64,000 nt of DNA from the NCBI RefSeq assembly GCF_003345295.1, contig NZ_CP031056.1:1860001-1924000 (forward strand), in the 5' to 3' direction. The notes beneath the pieces were generated by a model. The model was not told the origin of the DNA, did not search any database, and saw only the letters and a list, made by a program, of their open reading frames with translations. Of the stretch, positions 16,679 to 25,122 are shown one piece after another. The position numbers and the translations under genes were made by a program. Each line of letters begins with the position of its first letter. The first letter of the stretch is position 1. This DNA comes from Vibrio splendidus. GTDB taxonomy: Bacteria; Pseudomonadota; Gammaproteobacteria; Enterobacterales; Vibrionaceae.

Positions 16679-18103
16679 ATGAGCACCCTAACAACTCAAG
16701 CTACGAATACCAGTAGCAATTCTAATAATAAGAATAGTAGTAGCGACTTTAAAAAAATCCTTAGTACCATGAAAGGCCACCTGCTTTTCGGAACCTCACA
16801 CATGCTGCCTTTCATCGTAGCTGGCGGTGTTCTATTGGCCTTAGCGGTAATGGCATCAGGCAAAGGTGCGGTTCCGGCCGACGGCCTGCTGGCAGACATC
16901 TCTAATATCGGTATCAAAGGCCTTGTTCTTTTCCCAATCATTCTTGGCGGCTTTATTGGTTACTCAATTGCAGATAAACCAGCACTAGCGCCAGCCATGA
17001 TCTCATCAGGCATCATGGCTGACATGGGCGGCGGCTTCCTTGGCTGTATCGTGGCAGGCTTTATCGCCGGTGGCGTGGTGTTCCAACTTAAGAAGATCCC
17101 GCTTTCTGCGAACATGACAGCGCTAGGTGCTTACTTCATCTACCCGCTTCTAGGCACTTTAATCTCTGCAGGTATCGTATTGTGGGGCATCGGTGAGCCA
17201 ATCAAACTGTTCATGTCTTCTATGAACGAGTTCTTAGCTTCAATGGCTGGCGCATCTAAGATGGTTCTAGGCACAATCCTTGGCGGTATGACTGCGTTTG
17301 ATATGGGCGGCCCTATCAACAAAGTAGCGACCCTATTTGCTCAAACTCAAGTAGACACACAACCGTGGCTAATGGGCGGCGTAGGCATCGCGATTTGTAC
17401 GCCACCTCTAGGTATGGCATTGGCGACTTTCCTATTCCAAAACAAGTTCTCTAAACAAGAGCAAGAAGCAGGTAAAGCAGCAGCAATCATGGGTTCTATC
17501 GGTATATCTGAGGGTGCTATCCCATTCGCAGCAAATGACCCAATGCGCGTACTTCCTTCAATCGTTGCCGGCGGTATTGTTGGTTGTGTGTTTGGCTTCA
17601 TGACAGACGTTCTATTGCACGCACCGTGGGGCGGCCTAATTACGGCACCAGTATCAAGCAACATTCCAATGTACGTCGTCGGTATTGCACTTGGCTCACT
17701 AACCACAGCCGTTATCGTTGGCTTCTGGAAACCAGTGGCTGTTGAAACCGATGAAGACATGGCTGAAGCGCCAGTACAAGCTCAAGCGGCTCCAGTAGCA
17801 GGCGAAGGCGAGTACGACATCGTAGCAGTAACATGTTGTCCTTCTGGTGTTGCACACACCTTCATGGCAGCAAAAGCACTAGAGAAAGCAGGTTTAGCAG
17901 CAGGTCTTAAGATTAAGGTAGAAACACAAGGTCAAAACGGTATTCAGAACCGCATCAGCGACCTAGATGTGGCTAACGCAAGGCTGGTTATCTTGGCTCA
18001 CGATATTCAAGTGAAAGACGCACACCGCTTTGCTAACGCGAACGTGATTGAATGCTCGACTAAGGAAGCGATGAAGAAAGCCGCGACTATGGTCGCTATT
18101 TAA
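16679..18103 (+). CDS. PTS EIICB permease, fructose family
   Basis: 474 residues. A Ser/Asn-rich leader (about 10-25), then EIIC from about 35 (HLLFGTSHMLPFIVAGG) with FDMGGPINK, then a Pro/Ala/Gln linker near 360-370 and EIIB with phosphocysteine 387 (TCCPSGVAHTF). It imports and phosphorylates a hexose with the EIIA encoded just before. EIIC closely tracks the A-C-B permease in segments such as QPWLMGGVGIAICTPPLGMA, so the two are recent paralogues or one is a fusion/fission product. Binding site AAGGCG precedes the ATG. A strong terminator ends the operon. Confidence 0.93.
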   Translation: MSTLTTQATNTSSNSNNKNSSSDFKKILSTMKGHLLFGTSHMLPFIVAGGVLLALAVMASGKGAVPADGLLADISNIGIKGLVLFPIILGGFIGYSIADKPALAPAMISSGIMADMGGGFLGCIVAGFIAGGVVFQLKKIPLSANMTALGAYFIYPLLGTLISAGIVLWGIGEPIKLFMSSMNEFLASMAGASKMVLGTILGGMTAFDMGGPINKVATLFAQTQVDTQPWLMGGVGIAICTPPLGMALATFLFQNKFSKQEQEAGKAAAIMGSIGISEGAIPFAANDPMRVLPSIVAGGIVGCVFGFMTDVLLHAPWGGLITAPVSSNIPMYVVGIALGSLTTAVIVGFWKPVAVETDEDMAEAPVQAQAAPVAGEGEYDIVAVTCCPSGVAHTFMAAKALEKAGLAAGLKIKVETQGQNGIQNRISDLDVANARLVILAHDIQVKDAHRFANANVIECSTKEAMKKAATMVAI

Positions 18104-18196
18104 AGCCAAAGGTTATCTAAAGCCAAAAGCTATCTAAAAGAATCAATAAATTAGTGAATGCTCACTATTGATAAAGTAACTACCCCCTAGTAACTA

Positions 18197-18234
18197 AAAT
18201 CCCCATTCGTTTATCAACGAATGGGGATTTTTTA
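18197..18234 (+). terminator. Rho-independent terminator
   Basis: A 15-bp perfect stem (18197-18211 with 18216-18230), four-base loop ATC-type, followed by T6. Ends the split PTS operon. Confidence 0.93.
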
Positions 18235-18306
18235 TAGTTAGGCTAACAGTATCCTTCTCGATACAAGTCATCTGTATCCCTGCCGCTTAGATGAAAAAAT
18301 ATTACG

Positions 18307-19812
18307 TTATGTTGTTGAACATGGTTCTTTTTCAGGGGTAAGACTTACTTTTAACTGTTTGGAGGACATCGGGTAGCCCAGATAATAACCTTGGGCTTGT
18401 TCGCAATTTAACGTTTTTAAAATTGACAGTTGTTGAGCATTTTCAACCCCTTCAGCCACGACATTAATGCCAAACCCTCGCGCTATATCAATGATACCAG
18501 ACGTGATGGCTCTAGAACGATAATCATCTTCTAACCCATTGATGTAACTGCGATCGACTTTGATTTCATCTACATCTAATTTGCTAAATATACCAAAAGA
18601 AGTGTAACCAACACCAAAGTCATCTATCGAAAAGGACACCCCTTGTTTTTTTAACGTCTGAACAGCGATTGCACACTGATCTATATCTTTCAAAATAGCG
18701 GTTTCAGTGATTTCAAGACAAAGTAAGCGAGCAAACTCGGGATCCTTTCGTAGATATTCATCCAGATGGTTCATGTCATCAACGCTATTTAGCTCTACCG
18801 CTGAAATATTGACCGAGACACTATTAAGCTCATTTCCTAGCAAGCCATTAGCCCTAAGTTGTGACGCAGTCTTCTCTAGAACTAACGTAGTCAAATCACG
18901 ACAAAAATGATTCTCTTCTGCTAGCGCGACAAAGATATCCGGTGAAACGACACCATAGCGCTCATGCGTCCAACGAGACAACACTTCCACGCCAGCGACA
19001 AATTTACTTTCAATGTTGTATTTAGGCTGAAACACAATATCAATCGCTTTGTCATCAATCGCTTTACGTAATTCTTGCACCATTTCTTGACGTTGACGTT
19101 CAAGCTCAGTGAGTTTTGGGTCATGGAACTCTATCGTATTCTTGCTTTTTTTTGCTTCAGTTAAGGCGTGGATTGCTGATGCCATAAGTTGCTTGGCATT
19201 ATTTCCATCAGAGGGGAATAGAGCAGCGCCAATACAACAAGTGGCGTTGATATCATAACGATAAGCACATTGGTTAAATCTACGATGTACGAGAGCAATG
19301 TAGGATTCAATATCTTCCTTATCATCGAGTTTGACTAAACATGCGAAACCATCGGAATGTACCCGTGAAGAAAGTGGTTGATGCTCAATAGGAAGTTCAA
19401 TCGATCGGGCGATGTCTTTTAAAAATAAATTCGTATTTTCGAACCCAATCTGATCAGCTACAGATTTGAAGTTATCAATATCGAGTAAGAAGAGGACATA
19501 ATGGTCACTGGCCTGGGATTTTTTTAGCCTTTTGTTTAAATATCGATAAAAAACTGATGGGCTATGAAGCCCAGTAACACTATCAAGATCGTTAGCGCTC
19601 TCTAAATCTCGATTATTTTTCCGAACCATTACCCATAACAAAGCAGACGTTAGAATGATAAATACCAGGCCTTTGACTGTCTGTGCTAAGGCGTGTTCTT
19701 GCAAGTCATTTGATAGTGATTCGACCGCGAGATCAGAAAATAAAACCCATAAAGATGACAGTATTAAGTAACTGAATACTATGTTGGCCGGATATCTTTT
19801 TGTCTTGTTCAT
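18307..19812 (-). CDS. Membrane GGDEF-EAL protein, probable c-di-GMP phosphodiesterase
   Basis: 501 residues. Two membrane helices at about 10-30 and 45-63, then a GGDEF-type domain (about 75-230) and an EAL domain (about 245-490). The GGDEF motif is replaced by H-S-D-G-F (152-156), so cyclase activity is unlikely. The EAL domain keeps the key residues: Glu276 in EVL, QPKYN, the DDFGVGYTS loop, KVDRSY and VAEGVE. It therefore probably degrades c-di-GMP, with the first domain perhaps binding GTP as a regulator. There is almost no periplasmic sensor (about 15 residues). It is alone, with a GGDEF remnant 200 bases upstream. Confidence 0.9.
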   Translation of the reverse strand: MNKTKRYPANIVFSYLILSSLWVLFSDLAVESLSNDLQEHALAQTVKGLVFIILTSALLWVMVRKNNRDLESANDLDSVTGLHSPSVFYRYLNKRLKKSQASDHYVLFLLDIDNFKSVADQIGFENTNLFLKDIARSIELPIEHQPLSSRVHSDGFACLVKLDDKEDIESYIALVHRRFNQCAYRYDINATCCIGAALFPSDGNNAKQLMASAIHALTEAKKSKNTIEFHDPKLTELERQRQEMVQELRKAIDDKAIDIVFQPKYNIESKFVAGVEVLSRWTHERYGVVSPDIFVALAEENHFCRDLTTLVLEKTASQLRANGLLGNELNSVSVNISAVELNSVDDMNHLDEYLRKDPEFARLLCLEITETAILKDIDQCAIAVQTLKKQGVSFSIDDFGVGYTSFGIFSKLDVDEIKVDRSYINGLEDDYRSRAITSGIIDIARGFGINVVAEGVENAQQLSILKTLNCEQAQGYYLGYPMSSKQLKVSLTPEKEPCSTT

Positions 19813-20021
19813 CGTTAGCTGCTATCTCTCAGTCTAATGTGTCATGACTTATATGTTATAAATTGCTCATAACGTAGCACCAACATAAATCGCAATCTAC
19901 CGCTCGCGTTTTTATTTTTAACTTTTGTTTACCGATTTTCGTCATCACTCTGCGCGACGAAAACCTTTTAAGGCTAAAACATGCCAAGAACAATTTGAGT
20001 GGATATTAGCTCTTAGCCAAA

Positions 20022-20681
20022 CTAAGAGCTGCCAATCGCTTTTGTTGATGTCGAGTAACTGTCATATGACTCTTCAATTACAATTGTATTTCGTCCTTTA
20101 AGCTTTGCTTGATAAAGCGCCCTATCAGCGCGATCGACACAGTCTTTCCATTTTTCATTTTCTGATAGCAAGCTAATACCAAAACTAGACGTAATTGTTA
20201 AAGTTGGTTGTTGCTCAAGTTTGATCTTCTGAATTGCTGAGCGTAATTTCTCTGAAAGGGCTGCACACCAACTGCCAATGTTCTTGAAACAGTCGCTCGC
20301 AATGGGTGTCTTCGCTTTCGACCTTGCCGTTAGTCAGTTCGATATCAACATTCTGACAAGGGGTGGTTGATGGCCAGTCCACCAGCTGAATATCGAGCCT
20401 GATAAAAGAGTATTTTTTATAGAAGGGTGGCAGGCGAGGAAGGCTTCTAAACTTTTTAGCTGCTGACTCACCGCAGCTTGTGTAACGCAAAGCTCTCTCG
20501 CGGCAGCGCCAATGGAACCGAGACGAGCAACAGCTTCGAACGCAACAAGGGCGCGTAGAGGGGGTAACATGGCTTCATTGAGCGATAGATCCAAGCTCGC
20601 ATCAGACTTATCTATTCTTTGATGTAGCGATCTTTGGAATAACGCAGCTCTAGAAAATGCAGATATTTGCGAAGCACGCAC
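20022..20681 (-). pseudogene. Degraded chimera: LysR fragments joined to a GGDEF C-terminus
   Basis: Reading on the minus strand, three broken pieces follow one another. First, a LysR helix-turn-helix (PPLRALVAFEAVARLGSIGA, VTQAAVSQQLKSLEAFL) in the frame starting near 20681. Second, after a frame change near 20430, part of a GcvA-type LysR effector domain (LPPFYKKYSFIRLDIQLVDW to LFQEHWQLVCSP), lacking about 50 residues in between. Third, after another frame change near 20262, the end of a GGDEF domain (AALSEKLRSAIQ, ITSSFGISLL, DRADRALYQAKLKGRNT) ending at the stop at 20022. No intact protein can be made. It looks like a deletion scar joining a LysR gene and a diguanylate cyclase gene. Confidence 0.8.
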
Positions 20682-20761
20682 CGCTTAAAGACGTTGAAGA
20701 GAGTAAACCCATCACATCTAAAGTAAGAGTACTCGCTCTACTATTTTAATATGATGAGTTT

Positions 20762-21172
20762 CTAGAAATTAAGGCTAGACGTATTTAAATAGCGCTCTAG
20801 CCTAACTGAATAAAAGTCTGATAATTCCTCGTCTTCTTCATCGTGGCAATCTATACAGCTATCCTTAGGATCAAATTCTTCATGAGGAAGGTGACACTCG
20901 ACGCACTCCATCTCCTCGCTCTCTTTGTGCTTTAGATTATGCTGGCGCCCTTCGAGGTGACCAAAATCATCATGACACTCCACGCAGCTGTTATATTCAA
21001 ACTCAAGATCGTCAGAAGGCTCTTCGTCTAGATGGCACTGCCCCGCACATGTTTCATCCTTTAAGTGAATATTCGCTAGATTATGCTCATCTGGATTAGG
21101 TAAATCTTCAGCGACCACCAGAACGCATACTCCAGCAAGTAACACACCAATTAAATATTTAGTCGTACTCAT
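20762..21172 (-). CDS. Small tetraheme cytochrome c, periplasmic
   Basis: 136 residues with a signal peptide (about 1-21). Heme-binding motifs: C-x3-CH at 42-47 (CAGQCH), then CVECH 63-67, CVECH 90-94 and CIDCH 106-110, so four hemes, one with an unusual three-residue gap. The rest is rich in Glu and Asp. It resembles small cytochrome c3-type electron carriers that shuttle electrons in the periplasm to a terminal reductase. It begins 15 bases after the pentaheme gene and is the last gene of this operon. No reductase with a recognisable catalytic domain lies beside it. Confidence 0.8.
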   Translation of the reverse strand: MSTTKYLIGVLLAGVCVLVVAEDLPNPDEHNLANIHLKDETCAGQCHLDEEPSDDLEFEYNSCVECHDDFGHLEGRQHNLKHKESEEMECVECHLPHEEFDPKDSCIDCHDEEDEELSDFYSVRLERYLNTSSLNF

Positions 21173-21187
21173 AAAACTGGCTCCTTC

Positions 21188-21787
21188 TTACCGATGCGAC
21201 TTAAGCGCTTTCTCACGCAGAATAGCTTCATGGCAGGTTGCACATAGCCCAATACGGAACTTCTTACTGATACCGATAATCGGGTCTGAATCTCGATGTA
21301 AATTGTGGCAGTTGGAACATGTTAATTTGGTGGCGTGTACATCGTGGGTCCACTCACGGGCCCTCAAACTTTCTGGAGAATGACAGGCGATACACTTTTG
21401 GTTTTGTTCGAAAATTGGTAAGTCGACATGATCATCGAATGGAATCACACTCACTAGATCAGAATCTTTGGGGTGAGAACCTTTTCTGCCATGACAAGCC
21501 GTACAGTTGTTGTAAAACTCGGTACTGGCATGTGCGCCTACAGAAGCGATGGCATCAATATTTTTAAGCAGACGCTTTTTTTGATGGCACCGTATACAAC
21601 GCTTATTTTCCTTTATTAAAGTATGCATTCCCGCTTCATTGGTAATTTGGCTAGAAAACGGTTTTGCATTATGGACAGTGGAATCCTGAACTGTTGACTC
21701 AGAAGAGATCGATAACGGAATAAATAATATACTCAACGTGGTCAACACAAATAAATAAGAAACATATTGAGTAACTGTTTTGACCAT
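21188..21787 (-). CDS. Pentaheme cytochrome c, NrfB-like
   Basis: 199 residues. Hydrophobic N-terminal segment about 9-28 (signal or anchor), then five CxxCH motifs: CIRCH 64-68, CTACH 95-99, CIACH 132-136, CSNCH 157-161 and CATCH 182-186. Length and heme number match NrfB, the periplasmic electron donor to nitrite reductase NrfA in E. coli, but nrfA, nrfC and nrfD are not present here. It may instead pass electrons between the quinone pool and the neighbouring cytochromes. The spacing of 15 bases to the tetraheme gene indicates one transcript. Confidence 0.82.
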   Translation of the reverse strand: MVKTVTQYVSYLFVLTTLSILFIPLSISSESTVQDSTVHNAKPFSSQITNEAGMHTLIKENKRCIRCHQKKRLLKNIDAIASVGAHASTEFYNNCTACHGRKGSHPKDSDLVSVIPFDDHVDLPIFEQNQKCIACHSPESLRAREWTHDVHATKLTCSNCHNLHRDSDPIIGISKKFRIGLCATCHEAILREKALKSHR

Positions 21788-21866
21788 AATAGTACTCTTC
21801 TGTGAAGAAATGATTTGAGCCGATTATTTCGACACAAATCATTTCAGTTAGTGACGAGTGTTATAC

Positions 21867-22917
21867 TTATTTAAACTCAAGATTTAACACACCACGATGG
21901 TATATGTGATTAATTTGAGAGTTATCAAAAACCGCAACACCAAATGGATATAATTGGCTCAAATCATTAAATTGCACATCTTGCGTTTCTGAATTTTCAC
22001 CAGTAGTGACAAGCTTACGCTTCATTTCAAGAGTCCAAACACCCTCTTTCCAAACGGCACCGACTTCGATATCACCACGAGAACCGGTAAATGGCTTACC
22101 CGTTAAACCTGGAATTCGTTCCAACTGATTGTAGTCAGGTGTAAATGGTTTCTTCCCTGAGTCTAAAATCAGTAACGTTTCATTAGTCAAGTTATCTGAT
22201 ACATAGGCTGGCTGGCCGTCTTTTACGTTATTAACGTACCCACCACCTGTTTTGCTGTCACCTTTACGTCCCCAACCTTTGTTTTGTTCTGGATCAGTAT
22301 TGCTATCGACGTATTGGTCATCGAGCTGGTTATGAACCGCAGTTTCTCACACCTTTCCAGTGCCACATATCAATAAACTCCCCTTCACGATTGGTGTATT
22401 TCCGTGCAGGGTTCTTGTCATCACGCCCTGCGTTTTTTCCCTTTTTAGCTCTGTGACACGCAGCATTACACCCCTTATCAGAAAAGCCTTCAGCATTGAT
22501 ATTCCAATAGACCGCAAATTTGTCTTCGTAATAGGTATTGTCATGTCCGGTGTCATCTTTATTTTTTAACTGTTTCCATGAACCATCCTCTTGCTTAATC
22601 CAAGGAAAGCGGTCAATACTTTTGGTCGGATCGGCATAACTAAACAAGAAATAAATGTATTCATCGTCATACATTGATTTCATTTCCACGCTGGTTTTTT
22701 TAATACCCTCATAGCCATTATTTGGCTTATACGGTAATTTATTCACCTTCTGAGTCAGCGGTTTAGCTTGATCCCAAACGGCATCAACGCTGCCATCGAT
22801 AACTATATTTGAGGCAAGCTTACTGCTCTCTAGTATCTTATCTTTTGCTTGAACAGCACTGGCTGGAATGATCATAAGTACAGCCACGGCTGATAGCGTC
22901 ATCATTGAGTACTTCAT
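21867..22917 (-). pseudogene. Ethylbenzene-dehydrogenase-like heme-binding cytochrome gene with a frameshift
   Basis: A secreted heme protein read in two frames. From ATG 22917 (AGGAGG binding site, signal peptide about 1-24) the first frame encodes a beta-sandwich start (IVIDGSVDAVWDQAKPL) of the ethylbenzene dehydrogenase-related family, a C-x3-CH motif (CNAACH), and WHWKGVR, then meets a stop at 22330. Deleting one base in the TTT run at 22343-22345 restores a frame that continues smoothly (TAVHNQLDDQYVDSNTD) to a stop at 21867, giving about 350 residues. So one inserted base breaks an otherwise intact gene. It may be a true pseudogene or a sequencing error. It heads the cytochrome operon. 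Confidence 0.8.
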
Positions 22918-23130
22918 TATTACCCTCCTAAATCCCATTGCTCTATTTATATAATTAAGCGTAGGAATGAATTAGGCTTTTTCAATTGATCGATATCAAC
23001 TTAAATACAAATAGACTAAATAGAAAAATAGATATTTAGAACTCAATAAATAGAGGGTAATTTTTGAAAAAAACCTCAAATATTATAAATATCAATAGCT
23101 TTAGAGTGGCTCTCCGTAACGAATTCACAA

Positions 23131-23197
23131 ATACTAATGGTTAGTATCGAATTCGAGCCTCAACGTTCATTTATAGGCAGCTAAAGTTGCCTATAAA
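23131..23197. repeat. Two small inverted repeats
   Basis: ATACTAA-TGG-TTAGTAT at 23131-23147, itself flanked by CGAATTC on both sides, and TTTATAGGCA (23170-23179) with TGCCTATAAA (23188-23197). These could be operators or RNA hairpins. No gene or promoter around them explains the arrangement. Confidence 0.5.
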
Positions 23198-23226
23198 TAG
23201 CCTTGTCTAAAAAAGAGATATAATAA

Positions 23227-23276
23227 AGGGACGTTAATCATATATTTATGTTCAACGTCCCTCTTCTTCTTTTTTT
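23227..23276. terminator. Probable terminator after the peptide-binding protein gene
   Basis: AGGGACGTT (23227-23235) pairs with AACGTCCCT (23254-23262), with an 18-base loop. On the minus strand TTTATTAT follows the stem, and on the plus strand a CT-rich tract with T7 follows. It lies 86 bases past the end of the minus-strand gene at 23348. Confidence 0.6.
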
Positions 23277-23347
23277 GATCTTTATGCGCTATTTCTTAGA
23301 TCCGTCATGTCTTCAAACCGCCATATCAGATCTCACAGTTAATCTAT

Positions 23348-24973
23348 CTATTCTTTGATATAAAGATCCTTAGAATAGATGCGCCCTTCAACGTTGTTCT
23401 TAGCAAAACCACCGACACTTGGTCGCACTAGGCGAGCCTGCATGTAGTAATAGATTGGCGCGATAGGCATATCTTCAGCCAGTAACTGCTCCGCTTGATC
23501 ATAGAAACCTTGGCGATCTTGCTCATTGGTTGCGGCTAATGCGCTGTCCATCGCTGAGTCGTACTTGTCGTTGTTGTAACGAGCAAAATTACCCGATGAC
23601 TCTGAGCGCAATAGGCTCAAGAAGGTCGACGCTTCATTGTAGTCACCGCACCAAGACGCTCGCATTACATCAAAATCACCTTGGCGACGTGATACTAGGT
23701 AAGACTTCCACTCTTGGTTTTCCAGCTCAACTTGCGCGTCTAGATTGCCTTTCAGCATGGATGCAATCGCCACCGCAATCGACTTGTTCGATTCACTGGT
23801 GTTATAGAGCAATTTGAAATCTAATGGGTTAGACGCATCGTAGCCCGCTTCTTTCAACAGCTCTTTCGCCTTTTGGTCTCGTTCCTTTTGAGTCCATTCA
23901 CTATATTCAGGCTGAGTCGCATCAAAGCCTGCCGTGTACTCATGGGCAAAGGTATAAGCCGGCAAGTTACCCACCTGAGTGACGCCATTGGTAATCACAT
24001 CACGCATCATTGAGTAAGACACCGCTTTACGCACTCTCGCGTCATCAAACGGAGGTCGTGTGGTATTGAATGCGTAGTAATAAGTACACAGTAGAGGGAC
24101 GGCGGTATAAGCGTCTTGATACTTTGTTTTCAGCTGTTGCGCCATATGTGTTGGTACATCAGACGTGATATCAACCTCACCCACCGCATAACGGTTAATC
24201 GAAGAATTTTGGTTCTCAAACGGAATGTATGTCACTTGAGTTAGGTTCGTATCTGAACTGTCCCAATAGTTAGGATTCTTCTTCAGTTCAATCCGTTCGT
24301 TAACCACCCACTCGTCTAAACCAAAAGCGCCATTCCCCACAAACTGCTTAGGATCGCTCCACGGCTTGTCGCTGTTTTCTAGCGTTGTCTTGTGAACTGG
24401 CATCATTGAGGTGTGGCCTGTCATCGCCACAAAGTAAGGCACTTTACTATCAAGCTCGAACTTCACCGTGTGCTTGTCAACGGCAGAGATACCTAACTCT
24501 TCAACGGGCTTCTTAGCTTCCGCCACGTCAGCAATATTGCTGATTTGAGTAAGTTTAAGATACCAAACATTCGGCGAAGCCAGTTTCGGGTCGACCGCGC
24601 GTCTTAACGCATACACGAAATCATCGGCCGTCACCGGATCGCCATTCGACCATTTCGCGTCTTTACGCAGGTGGAATACAAACGTCTGGTTGTCTTCGGT
24701 TTCCCAAGATTCCGCGACACCTGGAGTGATATTGCCATCGCGATCTTGAATCACTAAACCCTCAAATAGGTCACGTAGGATGTGCATTTCCGGCAGGCCT
24801 TCTGCTTTCGCAGGATCAAGCGTCGCCGCTTCTGCATCGTTAGCACGAACTAAATGCTGGTCTTTTGCCAGCGAAACACCAGCAGGTAAGGTTTCAGCAA
24901 CGGCAGTCACTGATATAAAAGGGGTCAATAAAGATGAAATGAGTAAAGCCGTTGAATGTTTTTTAAAATCCAT
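23348..24973 (-). CDS. Periplasmic oligopeptide-binding protein, OppA/MppA type
   Basis: 541 residues from ATG 24973, chosen because GGAGAGC sits just upstream and a signal peptide (about 1-27, ending AVAETLP) follows; an earlier in-frame start at 25024 lacks both. It belongs to the extracellular solute-binding family 5, seen in RDLFEGLVIQD, WSNGDPVTADDFVYALRR and the KNPNYWD motif. It captures peptides for an ABC importer, none of which is encoded here. It diverges from mpaA, which trims murein tripeptides. That pairing favours MppA, the murein tripeptide-binding protein that uses the OppBCDF membrane complex. General OppA function is the alternative. Confidence 0.85.
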   Translation of the reverse strand: MDFKKHSTALLISSLLTPFISVTAVAETLPAGVSLAKDQHLVRANDAEAATLDPAKAEGLPEMHILRDLFEGLVIQDRDGNITPGVAESWETEDNQTFVFHLRKDAKWSNGDPVTADDFVYALRRAVDPKLASPNVWYLKLTQISNIADVAEAKKPVEELGISAVDKHTVKFELDSKVPYFVAMTGHTSMMPVHKTTLENSDKPWSDPKQFVGNGAFGLDEWVVNERIELKKNPNYWDSSDTNLTQVTYIPFENQNSSINRYAVGEVDITSDVPTHMAQQLKTKYQDAYTAVPLLCTYYYAFNTTRPPFDDARVRKAVSYSMMRDVITNGVTQVGNLPAYTFAHEYTAGFDATQPEYSEWTQKERDQKAKELLKEAGYDASNPLDFKLLYNTSESNKSIAVAIASMLKGNLDAQVELENQEWKSYLVSRRQGDFDVMRASWCGDYNEASTFLSLLRSESSGNFARYNNDKYDSAMDSALAATNEQDRQGFYDQAEQLLAEDMPIAPIYYYMQARLVRPSVGGFAKNNVEGRIYSKDLYIKE

Positions 24974-25122
24974 GTTTTTTTGCTCTCCTAGCCTATCTTT
25001 GAAGCAAAGTAATAAAATTAACAATGCGACGGTTGACGAGTTTTGACGCTATGGTTTATTTAATAGAGGTCATCTAAATAGTAGTGACTATTTGATAGTA
25101 CTTGATCAATCAGGAGATTAAG

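Larger units (their letters stand above)
22918..23347. other. Intergenic region with several inverted repeats
   Basis: About 430 bases between two minus-strand genes. It should hold the cytochrome operon promoter near its left end. Farther right are three short perfect inverted repeats (23131-23147, 23170-23197 and 23227-23262). The last is listed separately as a terminator. Confidence 0.5.

Noticed and set aside
16696..16941. Minus-strand open frame inside the PTS EIICB gene
   Set aside because: It lies fully opposite a clear PTS domain, has no ribosome binding site, and is rich in Pro, Arg and Ser, as expected for an antisense shadow.
21319..21567. Plus-strand frame opposite the pentaheme cytochrome gene
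   Set aside because: It has no ribosome site and the opposite strand holds five well-placed heme motifs.
22360..22569. Plus-strand frame opposite the EB-dehydrogenase-like gene
   Set aside because: It overlaps conserved coding sequence of the opposite strand and lacks a binding site.
23063..23276. A plus-strand small RNA ending at the 23227-23276 hairpin
   Set aside because: The hairpin has a good T tract, but candidate -35 and -10 boxes before it have poor spacing, so a promoter is not supported.
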